Positions 26,791-34,513 of a DNA stretch of 64,000 nt are shown piece by piece. The notes beneath the pieces were generated by a model. That model saw only the letters and a program-made list of their open reading frames with translations. It made no database searches and had not been told where the DNA came from. Each line of letters starts with the position of its first letter. Within the stretch, counting starts at the first letter, position 1. The stretch comes from a virus: the IMG/VR virus record IMGVR_UViG_3300032677_000017, positions 19,020 through 83,019 of that record; one strand, written 5' to 3'. The translations under genes and the position numbers were made by a program.

Positions 26791-27165
26791 TTAGTAGCCG
26801 TACACGATCAGACCAAACGGGAATCCGCTGAGATCGGTGCTGGCCGAAACTTCCGGCTGCAATCCGGCAGAAGACGCATCGCCATACGCGCTAACCGCGA
26901 AGCTCGTGCCTGTCGGCTGCTGACTCGTGTAGAAGGAGGAGGGCATGTTGACCATGAAGTCATATGATCCACCGGACACATACTTCTGGCCCAACAACTG
27001 AGCCCCAAAGATGTTTCCGTTCCCAAATCCAACCTGGGTCGGAGTGATCACCCACCCGCCAGTCGGATAATCCGAGACTGCCGGAGCACAGGTGACCATC
27101 TGTGCCTTCATCGAGGGCCCCACATAGAACAGGGTATCGGGAACAATTGTGATCGTAAGCGCCAT
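26791..27165 (-). CDS. small beta-rich virion protein
   Basis: The protein has 124 residues and is rich in Gly, Ser, Thr, Tyr and predicted strands. It lies two genes after the major capsid protein, a common place for head decoration or fibre proteins. No motif allows a firmer call. Confidence 0.45.
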   Translation of the reverse strand: MALTITIVPDTLFYVGPSMKAQMVTCAPAVSDYPTGGWVITPTQVGFGNGNIFGAQLLGQKYVSGGSYDFMVNMPSSFYTSQQPTGTSFAVSAYGDASSAGLQPEVSASTDLSGFPFGLIVYGY

Positions 27166-27174
27166 GACTTCTCC

Positions 27175-28059
27175 TTAAATCTGTTGCAACGCCGGGTTCA
27201 GAAGCACGTCGCAGGTGGTGTTGGTCGAAAGATTGGACCACGCCACGCCGAGGTAGTTCTGATACGGGTTGGCTGTTCCCTGGGCTGTGCGTACCACCGT
27301 AAACGCGTTCGTCGATGTCACCGACATAGACAAAGAGTCTCCGATGACCACCGAGGCCACAGCCGAAACGTTTGGCACCAGTCCGCCGACCGCGATCCAG
27401 CACCAGTTGCCATTCAAGGCAGCCGCTGTTGCACCAGAGGTCGTGTTGGCCAAAAGAACCCCGGCGCATGCGTTCGGGATCATGGCGGCGTTGTTGGTTG
27501 TTACGCCATACGCTTCGTTCGCGTATCCAGAAACCGTCGTGCATGTCGAGTCGGTGTAGTAAACACCGGCCGAGTAGGCCAGCAACGTCGGGTTGTTCTG
27601 GCTCGAATAGCGCACATACTTCACAACCGGAGGAACGCCGTTCGGAACCTTGGAGCCAAAGAAGCAGGTCAACTGGGCCAAGGTAACGCTGGTCGTCGTC
27701 GCCTTTGAGAGCGTCAGGGTTGTCGTGCTCGGGATGGCCGCAATCGTGGTGCCGGTAGGCACACCGGATCCGGTGACCGTCATTCCGACAGACAACTGGG
27801 TGGTGTTGGTTACGGCCGTCACGTTCACGGATGTGCTGGTCGTGCCAAGCACCGTGGTTGCCGGGGCATAGTTCGTGCTGAACCCGGAGTATTGGGTGAA
27901 ATACTGCCACGGAAGGCCAGCATACACCGCGCCCGGAGGATTCAGTGCGCCATTCGGCCACTGGGTTTGGCTGGTCTGGCTGCCGGTCGCCACATAGGGG
28001 TCGATGGCGGTATACAGGTTTCCAGTCGAGATATTCGGGAAATCAATTCCGTAGCTCAT
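27175..28059 (-). CDS. beta-rich virion protein, possible head decoration
   Basis: The protein has 294 residues. It contains a repeat-like module (SVGMTVTGSGVPTGTTIAAI, then TTLTLSKATT) seen in bacterial and phage surface proteins, plus many Thr/Ser strands. An AAGGAG site precedes the ATG. It directly follows the capsid gene, so a decoration or vertex protein is plausible. Confidence 0.45.
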   Translation of the reverse strand: MSYGIDFPNISTGNLYTAIDPYVATGSQTSQTQWPNGALNPPGAVYAGLPWQYFTQYSGFSTNYAPATTVLGTTSTSVNVTAVTNTTQLSVGMTVTGSGVPTGTTIAAIPSTTTLTLSKATTTSVTLAQLTCFFGSKVPNGVPPVVKYVRYSSQNNPTLLAYSAGVYYTDSTCTTVSGYANEAYGVTTNNAAMIPNACAGVLLANTTSGATAAALNGNWCWIAVGGLVPNVSAVASVVIGDSLSMSVTSTNAFTVVRTAQGTANPYQNYLGVAWSNLSTNTTCDVLLNPALQQI

Positions 28060-28078
28060 TACATGTCTCCTTGAAGGT

Positions 28079-28191
28079 CTACTGTCCCATTAGTTGTTCC
28101 AACTGTTCAACCTCTTCTGACTTCTTGTAGTCGAGAAGGTTTTCTCCATCTACAATAGTCGGAACAACAGTTGTTTTTAGCCAGTTATACC
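28079..28191 (-). other. candidate -1 frame extension of the major capsid protein
   Basis: The -1 frame at the end of the capsid gene stays open for about 37 codons (GYNWLKTTVVPTIVDGENL...EQLMGQ) and ends just before the ribosome site of the next gene. The charged, protein-like composition and the lack of any spare spacer recall the T7 10A/10B frameshift. A slip at GGT to GGG is possible, but no classic heptamer is visible. Confidence 0.4.
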
Positions 28192-29151
28192 CGTCAGCAC
28201 AAAGCCGGTGCGCGGCATCGAAACAACGACGTCGCCGATAAAGCAAAGCTGTCCAGCGGCCTGCCATGCGTTCGGAAGCTCCTTGAAGCCGGTGAATCCG
28301 AAAGCAAACTGCTCCTGCGTCGAGATGTACACCGTGAGAGCGTTGGTGTTCATGCCGAACAGATAGCCAGCCGGGCAATACTGGTCAACCACAACACGCT
28401 GGCCGTTGAAGCGGAACGAGTTGAAGCCGATGTTCTGGGTGTTGTCCTCGCCAAAGTTATCCATAACGCGCTGCGCCGGGAGCATCTTGGCCCACAGGGC
28501 GTTGTAGATGATCTGCGTGGTTGAGAACAGGTTCGGCTGCATGGGGCCAAACGTCGCCTGACCGTATGCCTTCTGAAGCGTGTTCAGGGAGACGATTCCA
28601 CCCACGTTCAGGTAGTAACCGTTGATTCCAGCTGAGGCTCCAGTACCAACCAGCGACCGCGACACGTTGCCGTAGGAGGGATAGTTGGTGCCGTCGTCAT
28701 ATGCGGCCTGTAGGCCGTCCAGCGCGATGATCGAGGAGTTTGTTCCCTGGCCATCCAGATAGAAGTCGGTAACCAGGTTGGTTGCCATCGCCTGACCGCC
28801 GTTCACCATCTGCTGCTCGACGTAGCCCATCACACCAGCGCCGCCATGGTTAATGGCAAGCTGCGCCTCGTCGATGGTCACGTTGACGTAATACTGCTTC
28901 GGGTTGAAGGTCATCGCAGTGTCAACCTGAACCTGCGAAATGTCGAAGGTTGAGCCGAAGGTAGTCGCCCCGCCCTTCAGCGGTGCATACTGGAACGGCT
29001 GCTGAATCCAGGTGCCGCCGTTGTAATCGGCTGTCCGATCACCCTTGAACATCAAGTAGAAAACTGGCGAATACTTATAATAGTTGTCCGCCATCTCCGG
29101 CACGATGAATGGGAGGGTGATCGCATTGATGTTGTTGTAATTCAGCGCCAT
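28177..29151 (-). CDS. major capsid protein (HK97 fold)
   Basis: The protein has 324 residues. It has the N-arm and E-loop style start (YYKYSPVFYLMFKGDRTADYNGGTWIQQPFQYAPLKGGATTFG) and a C-terminal P/A-domain pattern (NGQRVVVDQYCPAGYLFGMNTNALTVYISTQEQFAFGFTGFKELPNAWQAAGQLCFIGDVVVSMPRTGFVLTGI) typical of phage major capsid proteins. The scaffold-like gene is directly upstream. A short -1 frame extension may exist beyond its stop. Confidence 0.85.
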   Translation of the reverse strand: MALNYNNINAITLPFIVPEMADNYYKYSPVFYLMFKGDRTADYNGGTWIQQPFQYAPLKGGATTFGSTFDISQVQVDTAMTFNPKQYYVNVTIDEAQLAINHGGAGVMGYVEQQMVNGGQAMATNLVTDFYLDGQGTNSSIIALDGLQAAYDDGTNYPSYGNVSRSLVGTGASAGINGYYLNVGGIVSLNTLQKAYGQATFGPMQPNLFSTTQIIYNALWAKMLPAQRVMDNFGEDNTQNIGFNSFRFNGQRVVVDQYCPAGYLFGMNTNALTVYISTQEQFAFGFTGFKELPNAWQAAGQLCFIGDVVVSMPRTGFVLTGITG

Positions 29152-29167
29152 TGCTCATTCTCCTTGG

Positions 29168-29827
29168 TTAGCTTGCCCGTTCCAACTGGGACAGCTTCTC
29201 GTTCAATACTTCAGCCCGCGTCTTGCCATCAGCGTTCACGGCCCGCCCAAAAGCCTTCAGGGCCCCACGGACCCCGGTTGCTGCCGCAGGAGTAACCCCG
29301 GGAATCGACTGAGAAGAACTCTTCTCCTTCGCTTTCTCCTCCGCGCGGCGCTCAACCTCAAGCTCCGTGTGGCGGTCGCGGGTCCACTCCTTGTAGGCTT
29401 CCTTCGGAGACGAGAAAGTCCTCCCCGAGTCACCCACAAACTTGTTCAAGGCTTCCAAATCAAGATCCTCGCCAAAGAGCTGCTTGTGCTCGTTGCGGAT
29501 CTGCATGGTGTCGTCAGCCATCCTGATCGCGCGGCCGAGAAAGGCAGAGCCCTCAGCCTGAACAACAGCCTTGGCTTGCTCTTTTGCGATCTCGCTAAAC
29601 TTCGGCGTCAGAGATGTCTCAAAATCTGTAAACGATGTCTTCAGGGTCTTGGTCAAATCTTCCAAGGTGAAACCAGAAATAGAGCCAGACTCAGGAATAC
29701 CCCTTCCATCGTCCAGATAGGTGACCAGCTCTTCGCCGCGCACCAACTTGTCCGCAAGGCCTGCCGCCTGAATCTTGGCGATTGCGTCTTCCCCGAGAAC
29801 ACCCTTCAGCTCGTCAATGATTGCCAT
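29168..29827 (-). CDS. scaffolding-like protein
   Basis: The protein has 219 residues, highly charged and helical, rich in Glu/Lys/Ala, with a basic C-terminal helix (GALKAFGRAVNADGKTRAEVLNEKLSQLERAS). Composition and the position immediately upstream of the major capsid gene fit a capsid scaffold. No sequence motif exists for these proteins, so the call rests on context. Confidence 0.6.
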   Translation of the reverse strand: MAIIDELKGVLGEDAIAKIQAAGLADKLVRGEELVTYLDDGRGIPESGSISGFTLEDLTKTLKTSFTDFETSLTPKFSEIAKEQAKAVVQAEGSAFLGRAIRMADDTMQIRNEHKQLFGEDLDLEALNKFVGDSGRTFSSPKEAYKEWTRDRHTELEVERRAEEKAKEKSSSQSIPGVTPAAATGVRGALKAFGRAVNADGKTRAEVLNEKLSQLERAS

Positions 29828-29844
29828 AAAATCCTATCCTCCTG

Positions 29845-30234
29845 TTACGCGCCCGGAACAGCCTCGGGACCTGGTTGCGGCGGAGGAGCCGAAGCCTCAG
29901 CCGGTGGGGGTGCTTGTCCGCCAGGAGCGCCGCCGCCATCAAGAACGGAGGGATCCTGCTTCATAGAGGTTGCAACAAATTTCTTGAGGCTATCCTTGGC
30001 CGCATCCAGATTTGGATCCGGCTTTCCGCCAAGTTTGGCTTCGAGCTTCTTGAAAACCTCAAACACGGCCTTCAATGCCTCGATAACCTCGTCACCTGCC
30101 CCACCCTTCTTAGCCGGAGGAGGCGCTTGACGCATGGACGCGACCCTGGAGTAGTAGTCCGGGGGGGTGGACCCAGAAGGCCCCCCACCGCTGCCGCCGC
30201 CGAAGCTGTCCGCTACTACGTTTGCGTTTGCCAT
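29845..30234 (-). CDS. Pro/Gly-rich protein of unknown function
   Basis: The protein has 129 residues. Gly/Ser-rich and Pro/Ala-rich ends flank a helix (DEVIEALKAVFEVFKKLEAKLGGKPDPNLDAAKDSLKKFVATSM). It lies between a short Lys-rich gene and the scaffold-like gene and is probably an assembly or capsid-associated protein. Confidence 0.45.
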   Translation of the reverse strand: MANANVVADSFGGGSGGGPSGSTPPDYYSRVASMRQAPPPAKKGGAGDEVIEALKAVFEVFKKLEAKLGGKPDPNLDAAKDSLKKFVATSMKQDPSVLDGGGAPGGQAPPPAEASAPPPQPGPEAVPGA

Positions 30235-30242
30235 CTTGTCCC

Positions 30243-30422
30243 TTACTGGTTATCCGGGTAGGCGTTCTTCACGTTGGGAGAGATACCCTTGGCCGGGATC
30301 TTTCCGGCATCGTGATAGGACACGCCAATTGCATGAAACACACCCTTCTTCAGCTTTGCCGTCTTGGCTGCTGGTCCGAAGGTGTCTTCCGTCGCCTTGT
30401 TGGTCTCAACAAACTTCTTCAT
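30243..30422 (-). CDS. small basic protein, 59 residues
   Basis: An ORF of 59 codons begins MKKFVETNKATEDTFG and ends ...SPNVKNAYPDNQ, with an AACTGGAG site before the ATG. It is Lys-rich and lies in the capsid operon between a microprotein and the Pro/Gly-rich gene. Function unknown. Confidence 0.55.
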   Translation of the reverse strand: MKKFVETNKATEDTFGPAAKTAKLKKGVFHAIGVSYHDAGKIPAKGISPNVKNAYPDNQ

Positions 30423-30439
30423 CTGGATTCTCCAGTTGT

Positions 30440-30463
30440 GAGGGGGATGTCTCCATCCCCCTC
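30440..30463. terminator. strong GC hairpin between capsid-operon microgenes
   Basis: GAGGGGGATG (30440-30449) pairs perfectly with CATCCCCCTC (30454-30463) over a 4-nt loop. No U tract follows on the minus strand, where the genes run, so it may be an RNA processing or stability hairpin rather than a terminator. On the plus strand it is followed by TTGGTTTT. Confidence 0.4.
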
Positions 30464-30486
30464 TTGGTTTTAAATCTGCTGCGTGA

Positions 30487-30555
30487 TTACTTCACGCGCT
30501 TTGCGCTACGCTTGCCGTGGCGCTTTCCACCCTTGCGGCCCTTGTGACGTGCCAT
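30487..30555 (-). CDS. 22-residue highly basic microprotein
   Basis: The ORF encodes 22 residues (starts MARHKGRKGGKRHGK) and nearly every second residue is Lys, Arg or His. A strong AAAGGAG site lies at good spacing from the ATG, and it is the first gene of the leftward capsid operon. Such a peptide could bind DNA or RNA inside the head, like a protamine. It is a candidate by composition only. Confidence 0.5.
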   Translation of the reverse strand: MARHKGRKGGKRHGKRSAKRVK

Positions 30556-30754
30556 ATGGATGTACTCCTTTCGTGAAAGGATCGGCGTTTTTAACGTGCC
30601 CGTCTCCACGAACACCAAAGTAACCAAACATGGTTACCTTGGAGTTGATTTAACTGTACCCAATCAGATTGGCGTGTCAAGAGATACGTCCAAATTGACA
30701 TCTTTTTTCCTCGACCCGTTCTGCGCCAGAGTAAAATGTTCTTGCGGAGGAGAC
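30556..30754. promoter_or_regulatory. divergent control region between the capsid operon and the sugar/radical-SAM cassette
   Basis: It contains the inverted repeat GTAACC-N6-GGTTAC (30620-30637), a palindrome CCTTTC-AC-GAAAGG before the microprotein, and a TTGACA at about 30697 without a good -10. The GTTACC half-sites match those at other phage promoters. Transcripts must start in both directions here, but no complete promoter is certain. Confidence 0.4.
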
Positions 30755-31930
30755 GTGCCACATAAAATCCTTGTTCTCTCGGACTTACCGACATCCAGCT
30801 CTGGATTAGCGAAAATATCGCGCGAACTGGCGTGCAGAATCAATAAGATGGAAGATTTCGAGGTTGCCAGTTATGGGTCTGGAGGAATCGCCTCCAAGCG
30901 CTTCCCGTGGCCACAATGCGAACTGGCTGGTCCAAATGCTCTTGCCCCTCAAAATCTCCCAGAAGCATGGACAGACTTCGCCGGAAATGAAAGAGGAACC
31001 CTGCTTACGATATGGAATCCGGGATGGCTCGGGTGGCTTACGCATCCAGAGCTTCTGCCGGACGGGAAGCTGAAAAACTTCATCCAATCCGATCCATTTG
31101 ATGTTTGGGCATACCTCCCCCTGGACGCCGAAGGCCCGGACGGCCGCGTACCACTGGGAATTGCGAATATCATCAAGAGGTTCGACCGGCCCCTGGCTTA
31201 CACGCAATGGGAGGCCGACATGATCGACAAGACCATCGGCGGCAACATAGAACATCTTCCACATGGAACCGACTCGTCAATCTTCTATCCGCGAGACAGA
31301 GAGTCATCCCGGTCCTCCCTGGTCAACTTGGTCACAGAAAAAGGCGACTATCCAATCAAAGATGGAACCCTGATGATTGGGGTTGTGGCCACAAACAGCG
31401 CCAGAAAGGATTGGCAACTGGCGTTCCAAGTTGGGCGGGAACTCGTGAATCGCGGACTCAATATCGGCCTCTGGTGCCACACGGATGCCTATGTAAAATA
31501 CTGGGATATCCCCGCCCTTATTGCCGAATACGGGTTGGATGGGAGGGTTATCGTCTCCAACAAACACCTCACCGACAACGAGGTGGCTACCTGCTTTTCC
31601 GCCTGCGACGTCACCTTTGGAATAGGTAGGGGCGAGGGGTGGGGATTACCCCTAAGCGAATCTCTTGCGGCCGGGACTCCGGTTGTTCATGGAAAATACG
31701 CCGGAGCCACCGAATTCATACCGCCCAATATGCTCGTTGAGCCCATAGCGCTTTTCAACGACGACTTCTACGGACACCAGAGGCCGGTCTTCAATGTGTC
31801 AGACTGGGCAGACAAAACCATCTTCGCGGCATCGCTCGGAACCGGAAAATCTCTCCTCGATCCCAAGTTCTACTGGGACAACTGCTGGGCGAGCTGGGAA
31901 GAGTGGCTGAAGAGAGGAATTGCCAAGTGA
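30755..31930 (+). CDS. GT4-family glycosyltransferase
   Basis: The protein has 391 residues from a GTG preceded by GGAGGAG. The first strand and loop (HKILVLSDLPTSSSGLAKISREL) and the C-terminal nucleotide-sugar site (SACDVTFGIGRGEGWGLPLSESLAAGTPVVHGKYAGATEFI) are classic for GT-B glycosyltransferases of family 4, including the E-x7-E type region. It is the first gene of a four-gene plus-strand cassette with 4-base overlaps. The sugar donor and the acceptor are not evident. Confidence 0.8.
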   Translation: MPHKILVLSDLPTSSSGLAKISRELACRINKMEDFEVASYGSGGIASKRFPWPQCELAGPNALAPQNLPEAWTDFAGNERGTLLTIWNPGWLGWLTHPELLPDGKLKNFIQSDPFDVWAYLPLDAEGPDGRVPLGIANIIKRFDRPLAYTQWEADMIDKTIGGNIEHLPHGTDSSIFYPRDRESSRSSLVNLVTEKGDYPIKDGTLMIGVVATNSARKDWQLAFQVGRELVNRGLNIGLWCHTDAYVKYWDIPALIAEYGLDGRVIVSNKHLTDNEVATCFSACDVTFGIGRGEGWGLPLSESLAAGTPVVHGKYAGATEFIPPNMLVEPIALFNDDFYGHQRPVFNVSDWADKTIFAASLGTGKSLLDPKFYWDNCWASWEEWLKRGIAK

Positions 31931-33336
31931 GAATCTGTCTGGTTACTCCACCCAGCCCATTCCTCCTCGACCAGCGGGTCTTTGTCTCTCTCGGAATCCT
32001 GAAGGTCGGAGCCGTACTTGAGCGCCAAGGGTTCTCCGTTGACCACGTTGACCTGACTGGAGTCTCCAACTACGAGGAGGCTATAAGGGACTACCCCCAC
32101 AAAGACGCAATCTTCGCCCTCACGGCAACCACCCCTCAAATGCCATCCGCGATAGCCATCAGATCTGCCCTTGCAGGCTCTCGCACCATCCTGGGAGGCC
32201 CACATACCACCCTAATCAACGCAGCGGCCAAGAAGGGCAACCAGAGGTCAGCAGAGATGCTGTCAGAGCTGGTCTCCATATTTGGAACAGTGGTCGCCGG
32301 AGATGGAGAGAAGTCAATTTTCACCGCCATACACCAGCGGGGGCTTATTGACGCCGACGACCCCAAGTCGATCCTCTGGAATACCTCCAAAGACTTCACA
32401 GATGACCCATGGCCAGCCCGTCACCTGGTGGACATGTCTTCCTACCACTACACGGTAGACGGAAGAAAGTCATACTCTCTGATCGGCCAAACCGGGTGCC
32501 CGATGCACTGCAACTTCTGCGGAGGAAGAAACTCTCCCATGTTGAGGCAGATTCGCAAGCGGTCCACAGAAAACATCGTCGCCGAAATGATGCACCTTCA
32601 CGACGTGTATGGTGCCGATGGAGCCATGTTTTACGACGACGAACTCAATATCAACAAAAGCATCATCCCACTGATGAGGCAAATTGCCAACACCGGGGTT
32701 GACTGGCGTCTGCGCGGATTCGTGAAGTCTGAATTGTTCACCGAAGAGCAGGCGGAGTCGATGTATGCGGCCGGTTTTCGCTGGCTTCTCTGTGGATTCG
32801 AGGCGGCGCATCCGCGCATCCTCCGCAATATCGCCAAAAACGCCACCGTCCAAGACAACACTAACATGCTAAGAATCGCCCACAAGCACGGCTTAAAGGT
32901 CAAAGCCCTCATGAGCGTCGGCCACCCCGCAGAGAGCGAAGAGACAATCCTCGCCATGCGCGACTGGCTGCTCGACGAAAAGCCCGACGACTTCGACGTA
33001 ACCGTGATCACTGTGTATCCGGGAACTCCGTACCATGACAGCGCTATCGAGGTCGCGCACCCGATATACAGGTTCGACACGTTTGGCGATTCTCTCTACT
33101 TTGAGAGCGTTGACTTCAACAAAGAGCAAGCCTTTTACAAGGGAAAGCCGGGAGAATACCGCTCCTATGTGTGGACAGACTTCATTTCGCGCGAACGCCT
33201 GGCGCAGATGCGAGATGAGATAGAAGATGAGGTGCGGTCAAAACTGTCCATCCCTTACCCCACGGCGGCGGAAGCAGTAGCCTATGAACACAGCATGGGC
33301 ATGAGCCTGCCCACCAACATATTGAGGACAAAATGA
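31927..33336 (+). CDS. B12-binding-type radical SAM enzyme
   Basis: The protein has 469 residues from a GTG overlapping the previous stop (GTGA). An N-terminal Rossmann-like domain (ICLVTPPSPFLLDQ..., FALTATTPQMPSA, ILGGPHTTL) matches the cobalamin-binding domain of class B radical SAM proteins. The cluster motif CPMHCNFC (CxxxCxxC) follows at about residue 190, with a TIM-barrel core and a C-terminal DUF4070-like region. These enzymes methylate or rearrange unactivated carbons in lipids, cofactors and natural products. The substrate is unknown; the neighbours suggest a glycan or glycolipid. Confidence 0.8.
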   Translation: MRICLVTPPSPFLLDQRVFVSLGILKVGAVLERQGFSVDHVDLTGVSNYEEAIRDYPHKDAIFALTATTPQMPSAIAIRSALAGSRTILGGPHTTLINAAAKKGNQRSAEMLSELVSIFGTVVAGDGEKSIFTAIHQRGLIDADDPKSILWNTSKDFTDDPWPARHLVDMSSYHYTVDGRKSYSLIGQTGCPMHCNFCGGRNSPMLRQIRKRSTENIVAEMMHLHDVYGADGAMFYDDELNINKSIIPLMRQIANTGVDWRLRGFVKSELFTEEQAESMYAAGFRWLLCGFEAAHPRILRNIAKNATVQDNTNMLRIAHKHGLKVKALMSVGHPAESEETILAMRDWLLDEKPDDFDVTVITVYPGTPYHDSAIEVAHPIYRFDTFGDSLYFESVDFNKEQAFYKGKPGEYRSYVWTDFISRERLAQMRDEIEDEVRSKLSIPYPTAAEAVAYEHSMGMSLPTNILRTK

Positions 33337-33866
33337 ACATTGAGAAAGCCCTCGCAACACCCGGATGGATGGGGGAAAGGGACCTGGAGTACCTTGCCCA
33401 TGCCGCATCCAAATCCTCAACCATCGTTGAAGTAGGGTCGTGGATGGGACGCAGCACCCTGGCCCTGGCCTGCAATACCGCCGGAACAATCTATGCCGTG
33501 GATACATGGCAAGGAACCGAACAGCAGGGCGACTTTTTGGCAGACAAGGATCCGGACTGGCTCCTTGGAGAATTCAGAAAATACACCTCATGCGCGGCAA
33601 ATATCATCATCTGCAAGGGGCCATCGGCAGATATCGCCGCATCCTTTCCAGACATCACCGCCGACCTGATCTTCATCGATGGGTATCACACCTATGAAGG
33701 AGTGAGAGACGACATCCTGGCATGGAGACCCAAACTTCGCCCCGGAGGAATCCTCTGCGGACACGATTACGGAGCCCCGCCTTGGGATGGAGTCAAGCAG
33801 GCGGTGGATGAGCTGGTACCCAAGTTTCGCATTATCGATTCAATCTGGACTACGGAGGAAGAGTGA
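33333..33866 (+). CDS. class I SAM-dependent methyltransferase (Methyltransf_24/CmcI-like)
   Basis: The protein has 177 residues. Motif I is VEVGSWMGRST, motif II IYAVDTWQG, and the metal/acid strand DLIFIDGYHTYEGVRDDI is followed by LRPGGILCGHDY, all typical of the family used on sugars and small molecules. It overlaps both neighbours by 4 bp, so it is coupled to the radical SAM and GT2-like genes. Confidence 0.8.
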   Translation: MNIEKALATPGWMGERDLEYLAHAASKSSTIVEVGSWMGRSTLALACNTAGTIYAVDTWQGTEQQGDFLADKDPDWLLGEFRKYTSCAANIIICKGPSADIAASFPDITADLIFIDGYHTYEGVRDDILAWRPKLRPGGILCGHDYGAPPWDGVKQAVDELVPKFRIIDSIWTTEEE

Positions 33867-34513
33867 GCGATTACAAGATGTGGATTCCATACCTTAACCG
33901 TCCCGACCTTCTCGATACGGCCGTAAGGTCATCTGAAGCCTACGGTTCAAACCGTATCATTATTGACAACTCCCCAGAAGGCCTGCCAACAGACACCTGG
34001 ATGCACTGGCATGGAGTCTACGTTCTTCGCCCCCTGGTTCCCCTTTCATGCCCCCAAACCTTCAACTACATCATGAGGACGACACAAGAACAGGGAGCAA
34101 ACATCTGCATCTGGATGCACAACGACGCCGAGCCCCACCCAGGCGTATGCGAAGAGCTTCTCAAGATCGCGCGTCAGTCCAACCTTCAAGGCAGAAAGTG
34201 GGGAGTCCTGTGGACCCACTACGACACGCTGTCGGCTATCAACACAGATTTACTGTCGGCAGGCGTCGAGTGGGACACAACCTTTTGGCAGTATTTTTGC
34301 GACAACGACTTCTATCGGAGGGTTCGTCTGGCTGGATACGAGTGCATTGACACTGGTCTTCAGGTGAACCACCCCGGAAGCCAGACCATCAACAGCGATC
34401 CAGCCATAAAACTGAAGAACAATGCAACCTTCATGCTCTACAGGGACTACTACATCCGCAAGTGGGGCGGAGAGCCGGGGCACGAAGCATTTACAACCCC
34501 ATTCGGAGTCTAA
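33863..34513 (+). CDS. GT2-like glycosyltransferase
   Basis: The protein has 216 residues from a GTG start overlapping the previous stop (GTGA). It has the pattern of a GT-A fold: an opening strand, IWMHNDAEPHPGVCEELLK (a DxD-like NDAE metal motif), then WQYFCDNDFYRRVRLAGYECIDTGLQVNHPGS. The final gene of the cassette, it ends next to the convergent portal gene. Acceptor unknown. Confidence 0.65.
   Translation: MSDYKMWIPYLNRPDLLDTAVRSSEAYGSNRIIIDNSPEGLPTDTWMHWHGVYVLRPLVPLSCPQTFNYIMRTTQEQGANICIWMHNDAEPHPGVCEELLKIARQSNLQGRKWGVLWTHYDTLSAINTDLLSAGVEWDTTFWQYFCDNDFYRRVRLAGYECIDTGLQVNHPGSQTINSDPAIKLKNNATFMLYRDYYIRKWGGEPGHEAFTTPFGV

Noticed and set aside
32470-32853. Antisense ORFs over the radical SAM and structural genes
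   Set aside because: They mirror strongly coding frames on the other strand and lack ribosome sites or family motifs.
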